Part shown: piece after piece, positions 1 through 11,682 of the stretch | How positions within the stretch are numbered: the first letter of the stretch is position 1 | How the letters are laid out: the number at the start of each line of letters is the position of its first letter | Assembly: GCA_949130495.1 (NCBI GenBank) | Contig: OX422221.1 | Coordinates: 145,609,405 to 145,673,404 of the forward strand | Origin: Sambucus nigra | Taxonomy: Eukaryota; Streptophyta; Magnoliopsida; Dipsacales; Adoxaceae | Direction of reading: 5' to 3' | DNA length: 64,000 nucleotides | Translations under genes and position numbers: made by a program | Notes under the pieces: generated by a model | What the model was told of the DNA's origin: nothing | Seen by the model: only the letters and a program-made list of their open reading frames with translations | Database searches by the model: none

Positions 1-131
1 TCGAGATGGCAGCAAGGTATGTCAAATGTAACCAGCCATATAAATAAATTATTAATTCTAATAATACAACATATCAAACTATAACAAAAGGGTAAAGATA
101 TTTGGAATATCATATTTTTGTATAATAGAGT
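1..131. other. AT-rich intergenic start of window
   Basis: No coding potential or recognisable structure is visible in this short AT-rich stretch. Confidence 0.5.
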
Positions 132-1329
132 AAATCACACTACTGACCCTTGAACTTAGCACCTTTTTACATTTTAATCCTTACACTTTTTGTAGCATTT
201 ATAACCTTAAAGTACATTAAGTATGCACCACCCGCCCTTTTGTTAAACCCTAAGCAAATCAGCCATGTGCATACCACATGACTAGTAAACGAGGGTAACA
301 AGTATTTATTGTCATATACCTAAAGTCATTCCCAAATTAATTCCAACATATACCCAATTTAATTATTGTTAACGCCCACAAGTGTAATTTGCTCTAAACA
401 AATTTTCCACCTATACTATAAGACTGTTGCATAGAAAGTACCGTCTTTTGCATAAAAAATAACGAAAATATAGTTGAATGTAGAATTCATTTTGTCTTTT
501 GGGAAATGATTAAAAAAATATCCCTATTTCTTTAAAATGTTGAGGAGATAATGAGAATAAATGGAGATTTAAAGAAAAACTTACCAAATGTGTATTATAA
601 TTAATATAACCTTAAAAACAAAACTCGAGATCCTAAATATGTTCCTCCCTCATAAACTAGAGTCCAAATATGTTGAACGTATCCAAATAAGGGTTAACAT
701 GACTGTGATATGATCGATTTAAATATTATTGACCAAAAAATGGACACCTTAAAATTTAGTGAGTTATCCATATTTCAATTAATTACATTAAAAGATAATG
801 TTAACACTCACTAAGGCGGATCAACAAATTTAAATTTCATTAACAAACTGACTTAGCAAATTTAGCGATTCTAACATATGTTGGTCAAATGAGCATTTTC
901 TTCATAAGCAATGGTATATTGATCAAAAGATAATAAAAAGAAAAATAAGTTGATGAAATGGTAATTTGATTTGCATTCAAAATAGTTAATTTGGATATAT
1001 TACTATGATTTGAAGTCCATTTGAGTAAGGTTTTGGGTATTTGGTCATAAAAGACTTATTTGCCCCTTTTTACTAGTCTTTTTCCTATAGGGGGGATGGA
1101 AATATTAACGAAAAGAATGATGAATTTCTTACCTACGTTATTATTGGATTGCTTTATCATGCTTGTACCTTTGACTTTTCAATCAAAGGTATAAACATGT
1201 AATGCAACCGGTAAAAAAGCGATTAGAAATATATTTTGATTCAATATACTTCAATAGTTTAATCTTATATAAATATATAAGGGCTAAAATGTTGCAAAGT
1301 ACAATGCTCAAGGGCCATGAAAGTAATTT
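132..1329. mobile_element. Probable non-autonomous TIR element, about 1.2 kb
   Basis: Positions 132-183 and the reverse complement of 1278-1329 align without gaps over 52 bases at roughly 65-70% identity. Shared blocks are CCCTTGA, ACATTTTA and CCTTA. The interior is AT-rich with no coding capacity. Such an arrangement fits an old non-autonomous DNA transposon. No target duplication was identified, so the superfamily is left open. Confidence 0.45.
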
Positions 1330-2500
1330 GTTCTTTATGATATATTTAAAAAGTGGAATTTATATTAAAATTGGATAACATATTTGCCGAAGAAATTCCA
1401 AGTTTTTGTTGTCTTAAATTTGAAATTGAGTTAAGATCGTGACCAGATGGAATTTTTGGCTAAATATGAAACAATCAATTATGTTTAAGGTCAATTACAA
1501 GAGTGCAAACTTATCAACAACACGTTATTTGATAGTTTAAAAAACTTATATATAACTTAGGAGGAACCTTTGCAATCCGGGACACAGACTAAAGATTTTT
1601 GGCATTTTAACCATTATATTATGAGTCTTGTTACAGTCATATGAGTTTGCGATTTAAATTCATGACATGGAACACGTGTTCGCATGTCATTAATGCACTT
1701 TGAATGGGTACACCTTAAATTGATGTGTCCCACTTAAAATATATCTATAACATACCGACACGTGTCCATATTACCAAATTAAATTCCAAACCCATGTCTC
1801 CCAAATATTTTCCTTATATTATAATAGAATAAACTCTAAACAATTCTTCTTACATTATTCACTTTTGGAAAAACAAAAACAACTAACGGCAATAAACGCA
1901 TAATTCATGAAATTGTTGAAAAAGTTGCATAATTCACAGAATTTAATTTTTTTACATTTTATAAATTAAAATTTTGCCTAATATGACCTATATCGGATCA
2001 CAATTTTTTTTTAAAACTACAATGATTTTTTTTCTGTGTTGCTGATAATTAAAGTCTTCACTGTGGAGGTACCATCTGAAATTGTTGTTTTATACAGAAC
2101 ACACTGACCAAAAAAAGCTTCAATGATCATCTGACCTAGTTGAATTGATGCAACTTATCAATCACAGGGGAAAAAGAGAGCCAAACTTGTGTGCAAGTGC
2201 TTCACACAAAAGTTAAAGCTCATATTCATAAGATAAGAGATGAAATGAAAATTCTTTATTGTGAGCTGAGGGGTAAAGAGACATGTCAGTCTGTCACCAT
2301 CTGTTCTATAATGACTAAAGTTCTTTAATTAATAAAGAATTGTCCTTACTTTGATCAACCAGCTTAAACATCAATTACTCAACCCAGTTGGAACCTGCTC
2401 ATATTTTAAAATACTCACAAAATTTCCGACATCCCAAGTCGCATGAAAATCAAATTATTGTTAAGATACCCAAAAAAAAAAATAATCAAATTATTGTATT
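1330..2500. other. AT-rich intergenic DNA
   Basis: Long AT-rich stretch without a credible open frame, RNA gene or strong repeat. I see nothing specific in it. Confidence 0.5.
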
Positions 2501-2503
2501 TTA

Positions 2504-2917
2504 GGACCTGTTTGGATTATAATTATAATTCTGTTTCCTGTATTTAAATACAATTCGAATAAAAATTTACGTTTGACAATCTATTTTTTAATACTGAATT
2601 ATAATATTTCTGTGTTATAATCAAGTTTTTCAGAAAACAGGTTCAAAGTGTTTTATAACTTCTGTTTTTTTTATTTTTCAACTCATAATTATTCATTTTT
2701 AATATTTTAACGCATGCATACCTTAATATATAATATGCATACATAATACATTAATATGTGTGTAATTCTTATAAATAAAAAATATATATGTACAAGTAAA
2801 TAAAATTATGTATGGAATAATATAAAGTCAAATAATATTATCAATAGATACATGATACTTATATACAATTTTATACATGTATTATTAATGTATGGAATAA
2901 TGTAAAATATACAAATA

Positions 2918-2959
<42 letters not shown>

Positions 2960-3300
2960 AAACTCTTCAACATACTTCATTAAATATACATAAAAATATA
3001 TGATATTAAATATACATGTATATAATTTATGATGTATGTATGTATGTATATATGTATACATTCATATATGTATGAAAGTTTTATGTATGTGTTTATATAT
3101 ATATACACACACACACATATATGTATGTATAATATAAAAATACATGTTTGTCAATTTTGTCAAATTTTTAAAAAACTGTATTTAAAAACAAGTTTATCAA
3201 ATGCACACCAATAATTATAAACACAAAAAATTGAATTTTAAAACTGTATTTAAAAACGGCGTTAAAATTGAATTTTCTGAATATAGAACCAAACTGACCC
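2504..3300. mobile_element. Tourist-like (PIF/Harbinger-type) MITE, 797 bp
   Basis: The left end reads GGACCTGTTTGGATTATAA and the right end, reverse-complemented, GGGTCAGTTTGGTTCTATA. Both are flanked by TTA (2501-2503 and 3301-3303). TIRs starting GGNC-GTTTGG with a three-base TTA target duplication are characteristic of Tourist/PIF-Harbinger MITEs. The interior holds an (AT)n tract near 2924-2955 and many TATG/ATGT repeats. No transposase is encoded, so the copy is non-autonomous. Confidence 0.65.
2924..2955. repeat. (AT)n microsatellite
   Basis: Uninterrupted alternating AT inside the Tourist-like MITE. Confidence 0.9.
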
Positions 3301-3363
3301 TTAAATTTAAAAGTAGTTTGTGAGCTCAATTATAGAAACTCTAGAAATGCTGGCTAAAAAAAA

Positions 3364-3588
3364 GGATCAAGTATTAAAAAATTCCTCAAATATTTTTTAA
3401 TACACATTTAGTTCAAGCTTTTTATTTTGTACCAAAAAGTTCCTTATTCTCTTATCTTCAAAGATTCGCGTCAACAGCATGGTAAAGCTTTTTTGGCATG
3501 GTGAAGGACTTTTTGGTGCAAAATAAAAATGCTTGAACTAAACGTGTGTTAAAAAAAGTTCAAATGACTATTTGATATATTCCCCCCC
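3364..3588. mobile_element. Hairpin MITE, copy 1
   Basis: Arms at about 3382-3445 and 3504-3568 are reverse complements. They share the blocks CATTTAGTTCAAGC and CCAAAAAGT(T)CC. A related copy lies at 6606-6794, with a similar loop (GGTCCGCGCCAGCGGC there, GATTCGCGTCAACAGC here) and similar arms. No coding capacity. Confidence 0.5.
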
Positions 3589-4797
3589 AAAAAAAACTCT
3601 ATTATTCAGGCAAAAATCTTACACAAATGAAAAAGAATTTGTCTACTAGTAATTTGCAAACTAAATATACGAACAATAGATTACCTACTGCATAGTATTT
3701 AGTTAAAAGAGATATATTTAGTAAATTAAGCTGCATTTATTTAGACTCGCAAGCCAAATAAATTTTGTATTTATTCTCAAATTTCCCTTTAACTAATACA
3801 AAACTCAAGTGGTAAGATGAGGGACGTATCTTAACTGTGTATGTATGTGGTGTCGGAACCATGCACAGCATCCCCATGTTTAGCTCACACGGGAGAGTTC
3901 AAAAGGCTCGTGCGGAGATACAGGGTTATCAAAAAAATACATTTCAGTACAACATTTATATCCTCACCGGCCCTATATAACACTATATTTATATTATATG
4001 CTCTGTTCCACACCTGACCTCTCTCGTAAATATAACACCCACAAGCCATTAAATCACAAGATTGTATGGTTTTAGTTAACTATAAGAAAATATTGGTGTG
4101 GGAGTGACAAGGTAATGAGAAGATATTTTTTTGGAGTAAAAATAAAACAAAAAAAAAAATCTTGTAGCAATTTTACTACCCTACCGATAGGAGAGGGTGG
4201 GTGTTAAGAGGGTAGGGTAAATTTAGGTGTGTAAATGAATTTAGAGGGTGAATTAAAATAGAAGATTTTAAAAGTTGGGGTAGGTGTGAAGTGTTATTTT
4301 ATAAATTAAGGTTAAATTGTGCAGGAAAAAAATAGGGTTCACAAAACATTTCCGAAGTCTATTTAGCAAAACAATTTACTAATGGTGTGTAACAGTTTGG
4401 TAGAAAAAAATTGGTATATAACAAGCTTACCAACTCTTAACACGACCTATATACAATTGGATAAAATATTCATAGGTTTTAGTTTATTTTATCAAATTGG
4501 CACCAACCCAATACATCTTCTTGTGGTTTAGGCCTTATAAATTGAAAAAACATCTACGAAATAACCCACAAAATAGGTCACTTGTTACAAAACTTGGTGA
4601 TTTCATGTGTTTGCCAACTGAAAATGACTTGAACTAGTAAAAAGTTGTTTTTGGCGAAAGTAAAACATGTAAAAAGTTGGGTAGAATCAATATAAGAAAT
4701 GCTCTTACATGCTGTCCATTAGATGATGTCATTAACAAAATGAAAGTTAATTTCATTTAACATGTTATACGTTTAAAAAAGGGTCAATTATTAAATG
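3589..4797. other. AT-rich intergenic DNA
   Basis: No gene or convincing repeat was recognised in this stretch between the hairpin MITE and the foldback element. Confidence 0.4.
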
Positions 4798-6566
4798 GGA
4801 GCGGCTATTGCCGCTCCTTTCAAGTCTGGAAACACTCCAAAATTTGAATCTAATGACAAAAATATCCTTATGATTTGTATGTTACTGTTTTAACCCAAAA
4901 CATCAGTTGATAAAAGACAAACATGATTTATCTATCTGTTAATTTTTTTGCTTTTACTTGTTTTAACCCAAATCATCCAAAGTTTTATATTTTTTTTATC
5001 CGTATGTTATTGCTTTGGAGCTTTTAACCTAATGACAATATATGAAAATAATTATGAATATTCAATTTGAACCCATTTTTTTTTATCAAACACAAGCACA
5101 ACCTAATTAAAATGCGACACGGTCTAACATGACAAGATATATTATTTTTTTAATCTAATACAAACACGATAGAACTTGAAATAATATAAACGACACGACA
5201 CGCGAAATCTTTTTTTTCAACTAATCATAAACATGGTCAATTAAAATGAGACACAACACATAGAAACAACACAATTCAACACGACAGGACATTGTTTTCT
5301 TTTTTAACCAAACATGAACACGATCCGAATAAAAATGACACGACATAACATGAAATAATATTTTTCAATAAACCCGAACATGACCAAAGTAAAAGTGACA
5401 CGCCACAATTTATGTTATTTTTTTTAACCAAACATGAACCCGACCGAAATAAAAAGGACACGACACGCCTCAAAATCTTATTTTTGCCTAAAACGAAACT
5501 CGAGTCCTATATTTATTTTTTAAAACAAAAAAATGCCTTGATGAAGTCTTTTTTTATCTAAAACGAGCACGGTTTAATTACAATGCACAATCCAGTTAAA
5601 ATGCGACACGGCACAATATTATACGAAATCTTATTTTTTATCTAACAAAAACATAATCCAAGTAAGAGAGACACGAGATGACACAAAATATTATTTTAAT
5701 TTTTTTACAAAAAATACAAACACGACCAAATTAAAATGCAACACAATACGGAATCTTTTTTTACGAAACACAAATATGGCCAAGTAAAAGAGACAAAATG
5801 ATTTTTTTGCAAACACAAATAATACGAACACAATTTTTTTTCACCGAGCACAAACACAAACACAAATACGATCGAAGTAAAACATAAATAGCACACCACA
5901 TTGGATCGTGTTTTTGTTTGGGTAAAAAAAAAATCATGTGTTGCTTTTACTTGGCCATATTGATAAAAAAAAAAAACAGATTTCATATTGTATCGCATTT
6001 TAATTGTATTTGTATTTGGTAAAAAAAATTACCAAAAAATTATTATTTTTGTTTGGAAAAAAAATCATGTTGTATCGCTTTTACTTGGCCTTATTTGTGT
6101 TTTGTAAAAAAAAATATTTTGTATTTTATCGCATTTTTATTCGCTCGTGTTTTGGTTTTTGTAAATAAATTAAAATAATACTCCATGTCTCTTTTACTTG
6201 GATCGTGTTCGTGTTAGGTTAAAAAAATATTTCGTGTTCGTTTAAGATAAAAAAAAATAAGATTTCGTGTCGTGTCACTTTTATTTGAGTTGTGTTTTTC
6301 TTAAATAAAAAATAAGATTTCGTGTTTTGTGGCATTTTAATTGGATCGTGTTCATATTTGGTAAAAAAATAAGTAAGCACTAAAATATAAATCAAATAAT
6401 GATTAAGTTGTTAATAATTGTTATTTAAAATTAAAAAAAAATTCTTTGCTTAAATTCTATTTAATTATTAAATGAGGTTTGATGTAAGGGATAAAGGGTA
6501 AAATTGTTATTTGAGAAAATTTTGGAGTGTCTACAGAAATTTTGGAGTGTTTTTAGCTATACCCTT
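4798..6566. mobile_element. Large foldback element built of degenerate tandem repeats
   Basis: The left part (about 5080-5900) repeats a degenerate unit of tens of bases, of the form T-rich block, (A)CACGA-CACGAC, AA-TAAAA-TG. The right part (about 5890-6360) carries the same unit in opposite orientation (TCGTGTCGTGTCACTTTTA and variants). The outer ends share ACACTCCAAAATTT at 4852-4865 with reverse complements near 6518-6531 and 6537-6550. The whole 1.8 kb therefore folds back on itself. The short frames inside are by-products of the repeats. The superfamily is unknown; a MULE or Foldback derivative is possible. Confidence 0.55.
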
Positions 6567-6605
6567 ATTAAATAGCCCCTACTATAAATATATATTTTTT
6601 AAAAA

Positions 6606-6794
6606 GGACACATATTTTTAGTTTAACCCATTTAGTCCCTCAAGCACTCAATATCCTCTTATTTTTAGAGGTCCGCGCCAGCGGCACTCCCTCTCCAAAA
6701 TATGTGGCAAAGGACTTTTTGAGGCAAAATAAAAAAGTTTAGACTAAATGGGTATTAAAAAATGTCCGATAAACTATTTGGTATATGTCCCTAT
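6606..6794. mobile_element. Hairpin MITE, copy 2
   Basis: Same family as 3364-3588. The inverted arms contain CCATTTAGTC near 6628 and ACTAAATGGGTATTAAAAAATG near 6740-6762. The spacer GGTCCGCGCCAGCGGCACTCC is GC-rich compared with its surroundings. Confidence 0.45.
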
Positions 6795-7515
6795 AAAAAA
6801 CTCATCATAAGTTCTACAAAATATGAAATGGTTCCATGCACCTGTTATGTTCAAATTATATTCAAACCCATACCAATATATTGCTCTGTTATCATCCAAT
6901 ATATGCAAAGGGGTAATGATGACTTTAACTGCCCTTGATATGGCCTCGTTATTAAAAGTTGGTTGAGCATTTAACAAATAAATGTGTATATTATACTTAA
7001 TACTAGGGTTTCCAGAATAATTATTGTAATAAAATAGCCAAACAACTCTCTTTCCATCTGATGAAACATGGCCCTAATTTTTTATTATTATGATAGTCCT
7101 TAAACAAAATAATACTAATGAATGAAGAGTTTCCAAGAAGAAAAAAGTGGAGCTTAAAATAATCATGTGGGGTCCAATAGTACAAGCCGCATGTGATTTG
7201 ATTAGGAGAGTCATTAAAAAACTCAACAAATTTAGCCAACAGAACACCAAATTCAATGTATAATGAGTACAAGTTTTGGCATGCATAGATAACATGATAG
7301 ATTATGTAAAATTATAACTAATATAACTAAACAACTAACAGGAACAATAGTTTAATGCACCAGCCACAATTAATAATTGCCAAACAATATTACAAGCAAC
7401 AAAGTCATACAAAATGCATGTACATTATGTAATTTAGGCCAACATCCGATCATTGATACCTGCATTGTGCGAAAACTACCAACACATCACTATGATCCTC
7501 AAAAAATCATACTAT

Positions 7516-7550
<35 letters not shown>

Positions 7551-7560
7551 ATATAATAAA
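6795..7560. other. AT-rich intergenic DNA with (AT)n tract
   Basis: No credible gene. An (AT)n microsatellite lies at about 7516-7548. Short minus-strand frames at 6774-7295 have no recognisable domain and I do not call them genes. Confidence 0.4.
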
Positions 7561-7564
7561 GGAG

Positions 7565-8174
7565 CATGATTTTTGAAAATTTTATCAAAATATCTTCACT
7601 TTTTTTATGGATGACATTTTTCTCTTTCACGCCCATACATGAAATGTCATGCTAAAAGTTATTTTTTTTTTCTTTTTCTTTTTTTGTTATATATATACTA
7701 TTATAAATACTATTATAAATACATGTATTCTTTTAAATACGTGTAAATTATAAATACATGATTTTGGCAAAAATATCTCCATTTTTGTATGGATGACATT
7801 TTCTCATTTCATGCCCATGCATGATATGTCATGCTAAAAGTTATTTTTTTTTCTTTTTTCTTTTTGTGCTATATATATACTATTATAAATACTATTATAC
7901 TATTATAAATACATGTATTTTTTTAAATACGTGTATTTTTTTAAATACATGTAAATTTATTTTTTTTATTAAATATTTTTTTCCATGTTTAAACTATTTT
8001 TAAAATATTTTTTTAATTTTTTAATTTTTTTTTTCTCAATTTTTTTTTATTTTTTCTCAATTTTTTTTTCATTTTTTTTAACTATTTTTTTCATTTTTTA
8101 ATTTATATTTTTTATTTTTTCTCAAATTTTTTTTTATCACGGGAGCAAATTTATCGCCGTGCCCTCGGGCACGG
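7565..8174 (+). mobile_element. Helitron-like fragment with internal duplication and terminal hairpin
   Basis: Two related segments, about 7565-7690 and 7757-7870, share TGGATGACATTTT and TGTCATGCTAAAAGTTATTTTTT at a spacing of about 190 bp. Poly-T-rich DNA follows. At 8138-8174 comes ATCACGGGAGCAAATTTATCG and a palindrome CCGTGCCC-TCGGGCACGG. The reverse complement of this end recurs at 9277-9324, where it finishes in CTAG. The copy here runs directly into (AT)n(GA)n, so its terminal bases are missing or altered. Family membership is inferred from the 3'-hairpin structure. Confidence 0.4.

Positions 8175-8213
<39 letters not shown>
8175..8213. repeat. (AT)n(GA)n microsatellite
   Basis: Alternating TA followed by alternating GA directly abuts the hairpin element on its right. 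A near-matching (AT)n(GA)n tract lies on the other side at 8541-8571. Confidence 0.9.
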
Positions 8214-8216
8214 TAT

Positions 8217-8535
8217 TGCTCTTGTGCACGCTAGTTTCCATTTTAAAAGTACGGACCGGACACGTGTTGTATGACGGTGAACCGAGAAATTATCGGCACA
8301 CTATCTCTCTTTTCCAGAATCACCGTCAGGTGACACATGTTCGGTCCGCACTCTTAAAATGCGAACTAATCCGCACAAGAGCAGTAGTTCGCATTTTAAG
8401 AGTACGAACCGGACATGTGTCACGTGGCAGTGAACCTATAAATTATATGCACTCTCTTCTCTTTTATGGGTTCACCGCCAGATGACACATGTCCGATTCG
8501 TACTCTTAAAATGCAAAGTTGTATGCACAAGAGCA
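8217..8535. mobile_element. Tandem double-hairpin MITE
   Basis: The outer ends TGCTCTTGTGCA (8217-8228, last base degenerate) and TGCACAAGAGCA (8524-8535) are inverted. Inside are two consecutive hairpins. Hairpin A is 8217-8382, with arms of about 65 bp holding ACGGACCGGACACGTGTTG and its counterpart. Hairpin B is about 8388-8517, with arms of about 50 bp holding ACGAACCGGACATGTGTCA and its counterpart. The four arms are diverged copies of one sequence. No protein is encoded. Confidence 0.6.
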
Positions 8536-8570
8536 GTATTGTATATATATAAAGAGAGAGAGAGAGAGAG

Positions 8571-8831
8571 AGTCTCATGAGGTTCCTGAATGAGATTCAT
8601 TTTTTTAAAATAGTAAAAAAATATTTGACTTTTTTTTTATGATTTTTAAACATTTCAGTAAGGCATATAAAAAAAATCAACTCAAAATAATTTTTTTTAC
8701 TATTTCAAAAAAGTCGATCAAATTTTGTGAGTTAAACATCTTAAAAACTGACACAATTTTACTTATTTTATTAAAATAGAAAAAATTAAAAAAAATAAAC
8801 ATCGTTCAGGAACTTCAAACTGAGATCTAGA

Positions 8832-8835
<4 letters not shown>
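8571..8835. mobile_element. MITE-like inverted repeat
   Basis: The left end (TCTCATGAGGTTCCTGAATGA) pairs imperfectly with the right end GTTCAGGAACTTCAAACTGAGA. The AT-rich interior contains TAGTAAAAAAA and TTTTACTATTT blocks of opposite orientation. It is flanked by (GA)n/(CT)n tracts. Confidence 0.4.
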
Positions 8836-8865
<30 letters not shown>

Positions 8866-9272
8866 CGGAACGAATTCAATGTAGAATAACTTAAGGACCG
8901 CTCCGTACGGACCAATTTTTTTATAATACTAAAAAAAAAATCGAGTTTTTTTTTTTGTTGGAGGGGGGGTGGGGGTGTTTAAACATTTTGCGCAAATGAA
9001 TTATTTTGCTATTTTAAACAAATCGATCAATATATGACAATTTTAAACAGCTTAAAAATTGACATATTTTAATTGATTTGCTTAAAATAGTAACAAAAAA
9101 TCATTTTGAACTTATTTTTTTAGAGGTACTTGAAATACATAAACACCCCAAAAAAATCAACTCATAATTATTATTATTATAATATATATATAAACATTTT
9201 TTTTGCTAGTTTACAAAAATGATGTCCAAACTTACGTGTGCATAAGAGTCTACTTATATATATATATATATA

Positions 9273-9330
9273 CTAGCCGATGCCCGTGCCTGAGGGCACG
9301 GCGATAAATTTGCTCCCGTGATAAAACCCA
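9273..9330 (-). mobile_element. Helitron-like 3' terminus
   Basis: On the minus strand the order is CGATAAATTTGC..., the palindrome CCGTGCC-CTCA-GGCACGG, GCATCGG, CTAG, then T. A short GC-rich hairpin a few bases before CTRR with a following T matches the structural definition of a Helitron 3' end. The TC-starting 5' end should lie to the right on the plus strand. I cannot place it, and no Rep/helicase gene is visible. Confidence 0.45.
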
Positions 9331-9567
9331 GCCAATAATAACCAACCTTTTTTTAAAAAAAAAACTTTTAAAAAAAATATTTTTTAAAAAAAATATTAAA
9401 AAAAATTATTTTTTAAAAAAATATATTATGAAAAAAATAATAAAATAATATTGTATATATGTATGCATGCATACATGCATGTGTATGCATGCAACACATA
9501 AAATGCTATAGATGTTTATCATTCATGTTTATCATACATAAGTTACTATTCATAACACCATTGTCTC

Positions 9568-9603
<36 letters not shown>

Positions 9604-9606
<3 letters not shown>

Positions 9607-9915
9607 AGGTTCTCCAACATACCTAATTTTTTAAAATAGTAAAAAAAATAATTTTGAGTTAATTTTTTTTATATGACTTCATGATATTTCAATGTGCTCT
9701 TGTAAAAATATTCAGCTCAAAATAATATGTTTTGTTATGTTTTAAACATAAAAATAACAAAACACATTATTTTGAGCTGAATGTTTTTACAAGAGCACAT
9801 TGAAATATCATGAAACCATATAAAAAAAATCAACACAAAATTATTTTTTTTACTATTTTAAAAAAAATAGATATGTTCATAGTTATGTTTAATGAGGTGC
9901 ATTGGAGAGTCTGAC
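9604..9915. mobile_element. 312-bp near-perfect palindromic MITE
   Basis: GTCAGGTTCTCC at 9604-9615 pairs with GGAGAGTCTGAC at 9904-9915. The arms of about 130-150 bp match at around 90% (for example TCATGATATTTCAATGTGCTC and its complement). The centre lies near 9738-9752, around GTTTTAAAC. It is flanked on the left by (AT)n at 9574-9602. No coding sequence. Confidence 0.6.
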
Positions 9916-9933
9916 TAATATATTTATATATAG

Positions 9934-10370
9934 TCAGACTCACCAACTCGCCTCATTATACCTCAGACTCGCCAACTAATATATTTAGCAACATATAAAT
10001 ATATACCTTAGACTCGCCTCATTATACCTATAAATATATACCTCAGACTCGCCTTAAATATATACCTTAGACTCGCCTCATTATACCTATAAATATATAC
10101 CTCAGACTCGCCTCATTATACCTCAGACTTTATATTAGTTGGCGAGTCTGAGGTATAATGAGGCGAGTCTGAGGTATAATGAGGTATGTTTGCGAGTCTG
10201 ACTAATGCTCTCCAACATACCTCATTAAACATACTCATTATTTTTAAATAGTAAAAAAAATAATTTGGAGTTGATATTTTTTATATGGTTTCATGATATT
10301 TCAGTATGCTCCTGTAAAAATATTCAGCTCAAAATAAAGTGTTTTCTTATTTTTAAAAAATAAGTAAAAA
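9934..10370. repeat. Scrambled derivative of the palindromic MITE with short tandem units
   Basis: It begins with GTCAGACTC like the MITE at 9604-9915. A unit of roughly 20-40 bp (ACTCGCCTCATTATACCT with spacer) is then repeated several times. At about 10,135-10,205 the orientation flips to GGCGAGTCTGAGGTATAATG. From about 10,205 a right part resembles one arm of the intact MITE (CTCCAACATACCTCATTAAAC, then TAGTAAAAAAAATAATTT). Confidence 0.5.
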
Positions 10371-11640
10371 AAACTAACATACAACTACGGGAGTAAGGGC
10401 ATACTCATGCCCTTACCCCATTAATATATATATATAGGGAGAGGCTCAAAAGTGAACATAAAATAACATTTCAATGAACCTTATCAAAAAAACACATTAC
10501 GACCCATTAATTTTAATTTCTATGCTGTAATTGGCCCGTGTCATCTACGACATACAATCACTATGATCCTTGAAAAATCATACCATAATATATATACATG
10601 CATTCTAATAACGTGTGCGGTAAAGACTCGTGCTATAAATCAACATATAATATATAAATATGATTACGACATACAACTAATGGGGTAAGGGCATACTCAT
10701 GCATGACGCTCACCAAAAATACCATATCAAGGAGAGGAAGCAAAGAGAAGTAATGCAAGTTCTCAATTAAACATGGGAATTCAAATGAGCAGATAGTTTC
10801 ATACCAGAAGTGAAACTGTATCGCCGGTAAAACTATGCCGATTGTGTGACATATTATGAATATCAGTCAAGTGTAATAATACTACAAATAGTGCTTCTCT
10901 TCATATGATGTAGATGTAAGCAAAGAAACAAAACCAATCTACTAGAGACTCGTGTTCGTCTATTTATGGAATGAAACGATATCTGCTCGTAAGGTGGAGC
11001 CAAACTTGATTCACATTACTGATTTGATGGATTATTGTGGCTCAATTAAGCAAAATTATCATGAAAGACAAAAAGAACAAGCCACTCTAGCTCCACTTTG
11101 ATCAATTCAATTAGGCCTCGTTCAAAATCGGCTCGTGAGATAATGAGCCGATCTGTATTCGTTTAGATCTCATTAGACTTATCAAGAATATTTGCATATT
11201 CAACTAATGGTTCTCATCGTTGACATGTAACAGAACTGGATATGAATCTGATTAAAATCAACGACGGCATCAGAGCACACAAATGTAATTTGATAATATA
11301 TCACAGCAAACTAACATAGAGACTGAATTGAAGGGTTAAATTCTTCCTTGTTTTGCACAATGCATTGTTGTCAAGAATACAAGAAACATCCCCCAACATA
11401 GTACAATAATATTAAACCATTATGGCTCATAATACAATATGAAAACACCTTAAAAGCAGTAATGCCCATATCCAACATTAACAGAGGAGCAATTACAGTA
11501 GAACATCCACTTACTAAAATGTCCGGTTCAACAATCAGCCTAAAGCCACAAACACAATTAGCAAAAGGGAAACCACAGTTAAAAAGTAACAACCAAAATG
11601 ATCAGATATTACAACAGAGAGTTATGATTTAATTAGGCAC
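10371..11640. other. Intergenic DNA, probable 3' flank of the GRAS gene
   Basis: No coding region recognised. The part just left of 11,683 is presumably the GRAS 3' untranslated region and polyadenylation zone, but I cannot define its end. The minus-strand frame at 11,371-11,592 has no recognisable domain. Confidence 0.4.
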
Positions 11641-11682
11641 CTTCTCATGAATCGACGAATTCAATACGAAAGTCCTGCCACC

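Noticed and set aside
5276..5998. Minus-strand frames in the foldback element
   Set aside because: They arise from the repeat unit (repeated SFLFGSCSCLVKK-like strings) and not from a gene.
8138..8180. Rho-independent-type terminator suggested by the GC hairpin
   Set aside because: This is plant nuclear DNA, and the hairpin is the end of a repeated element with an inverted second copy.
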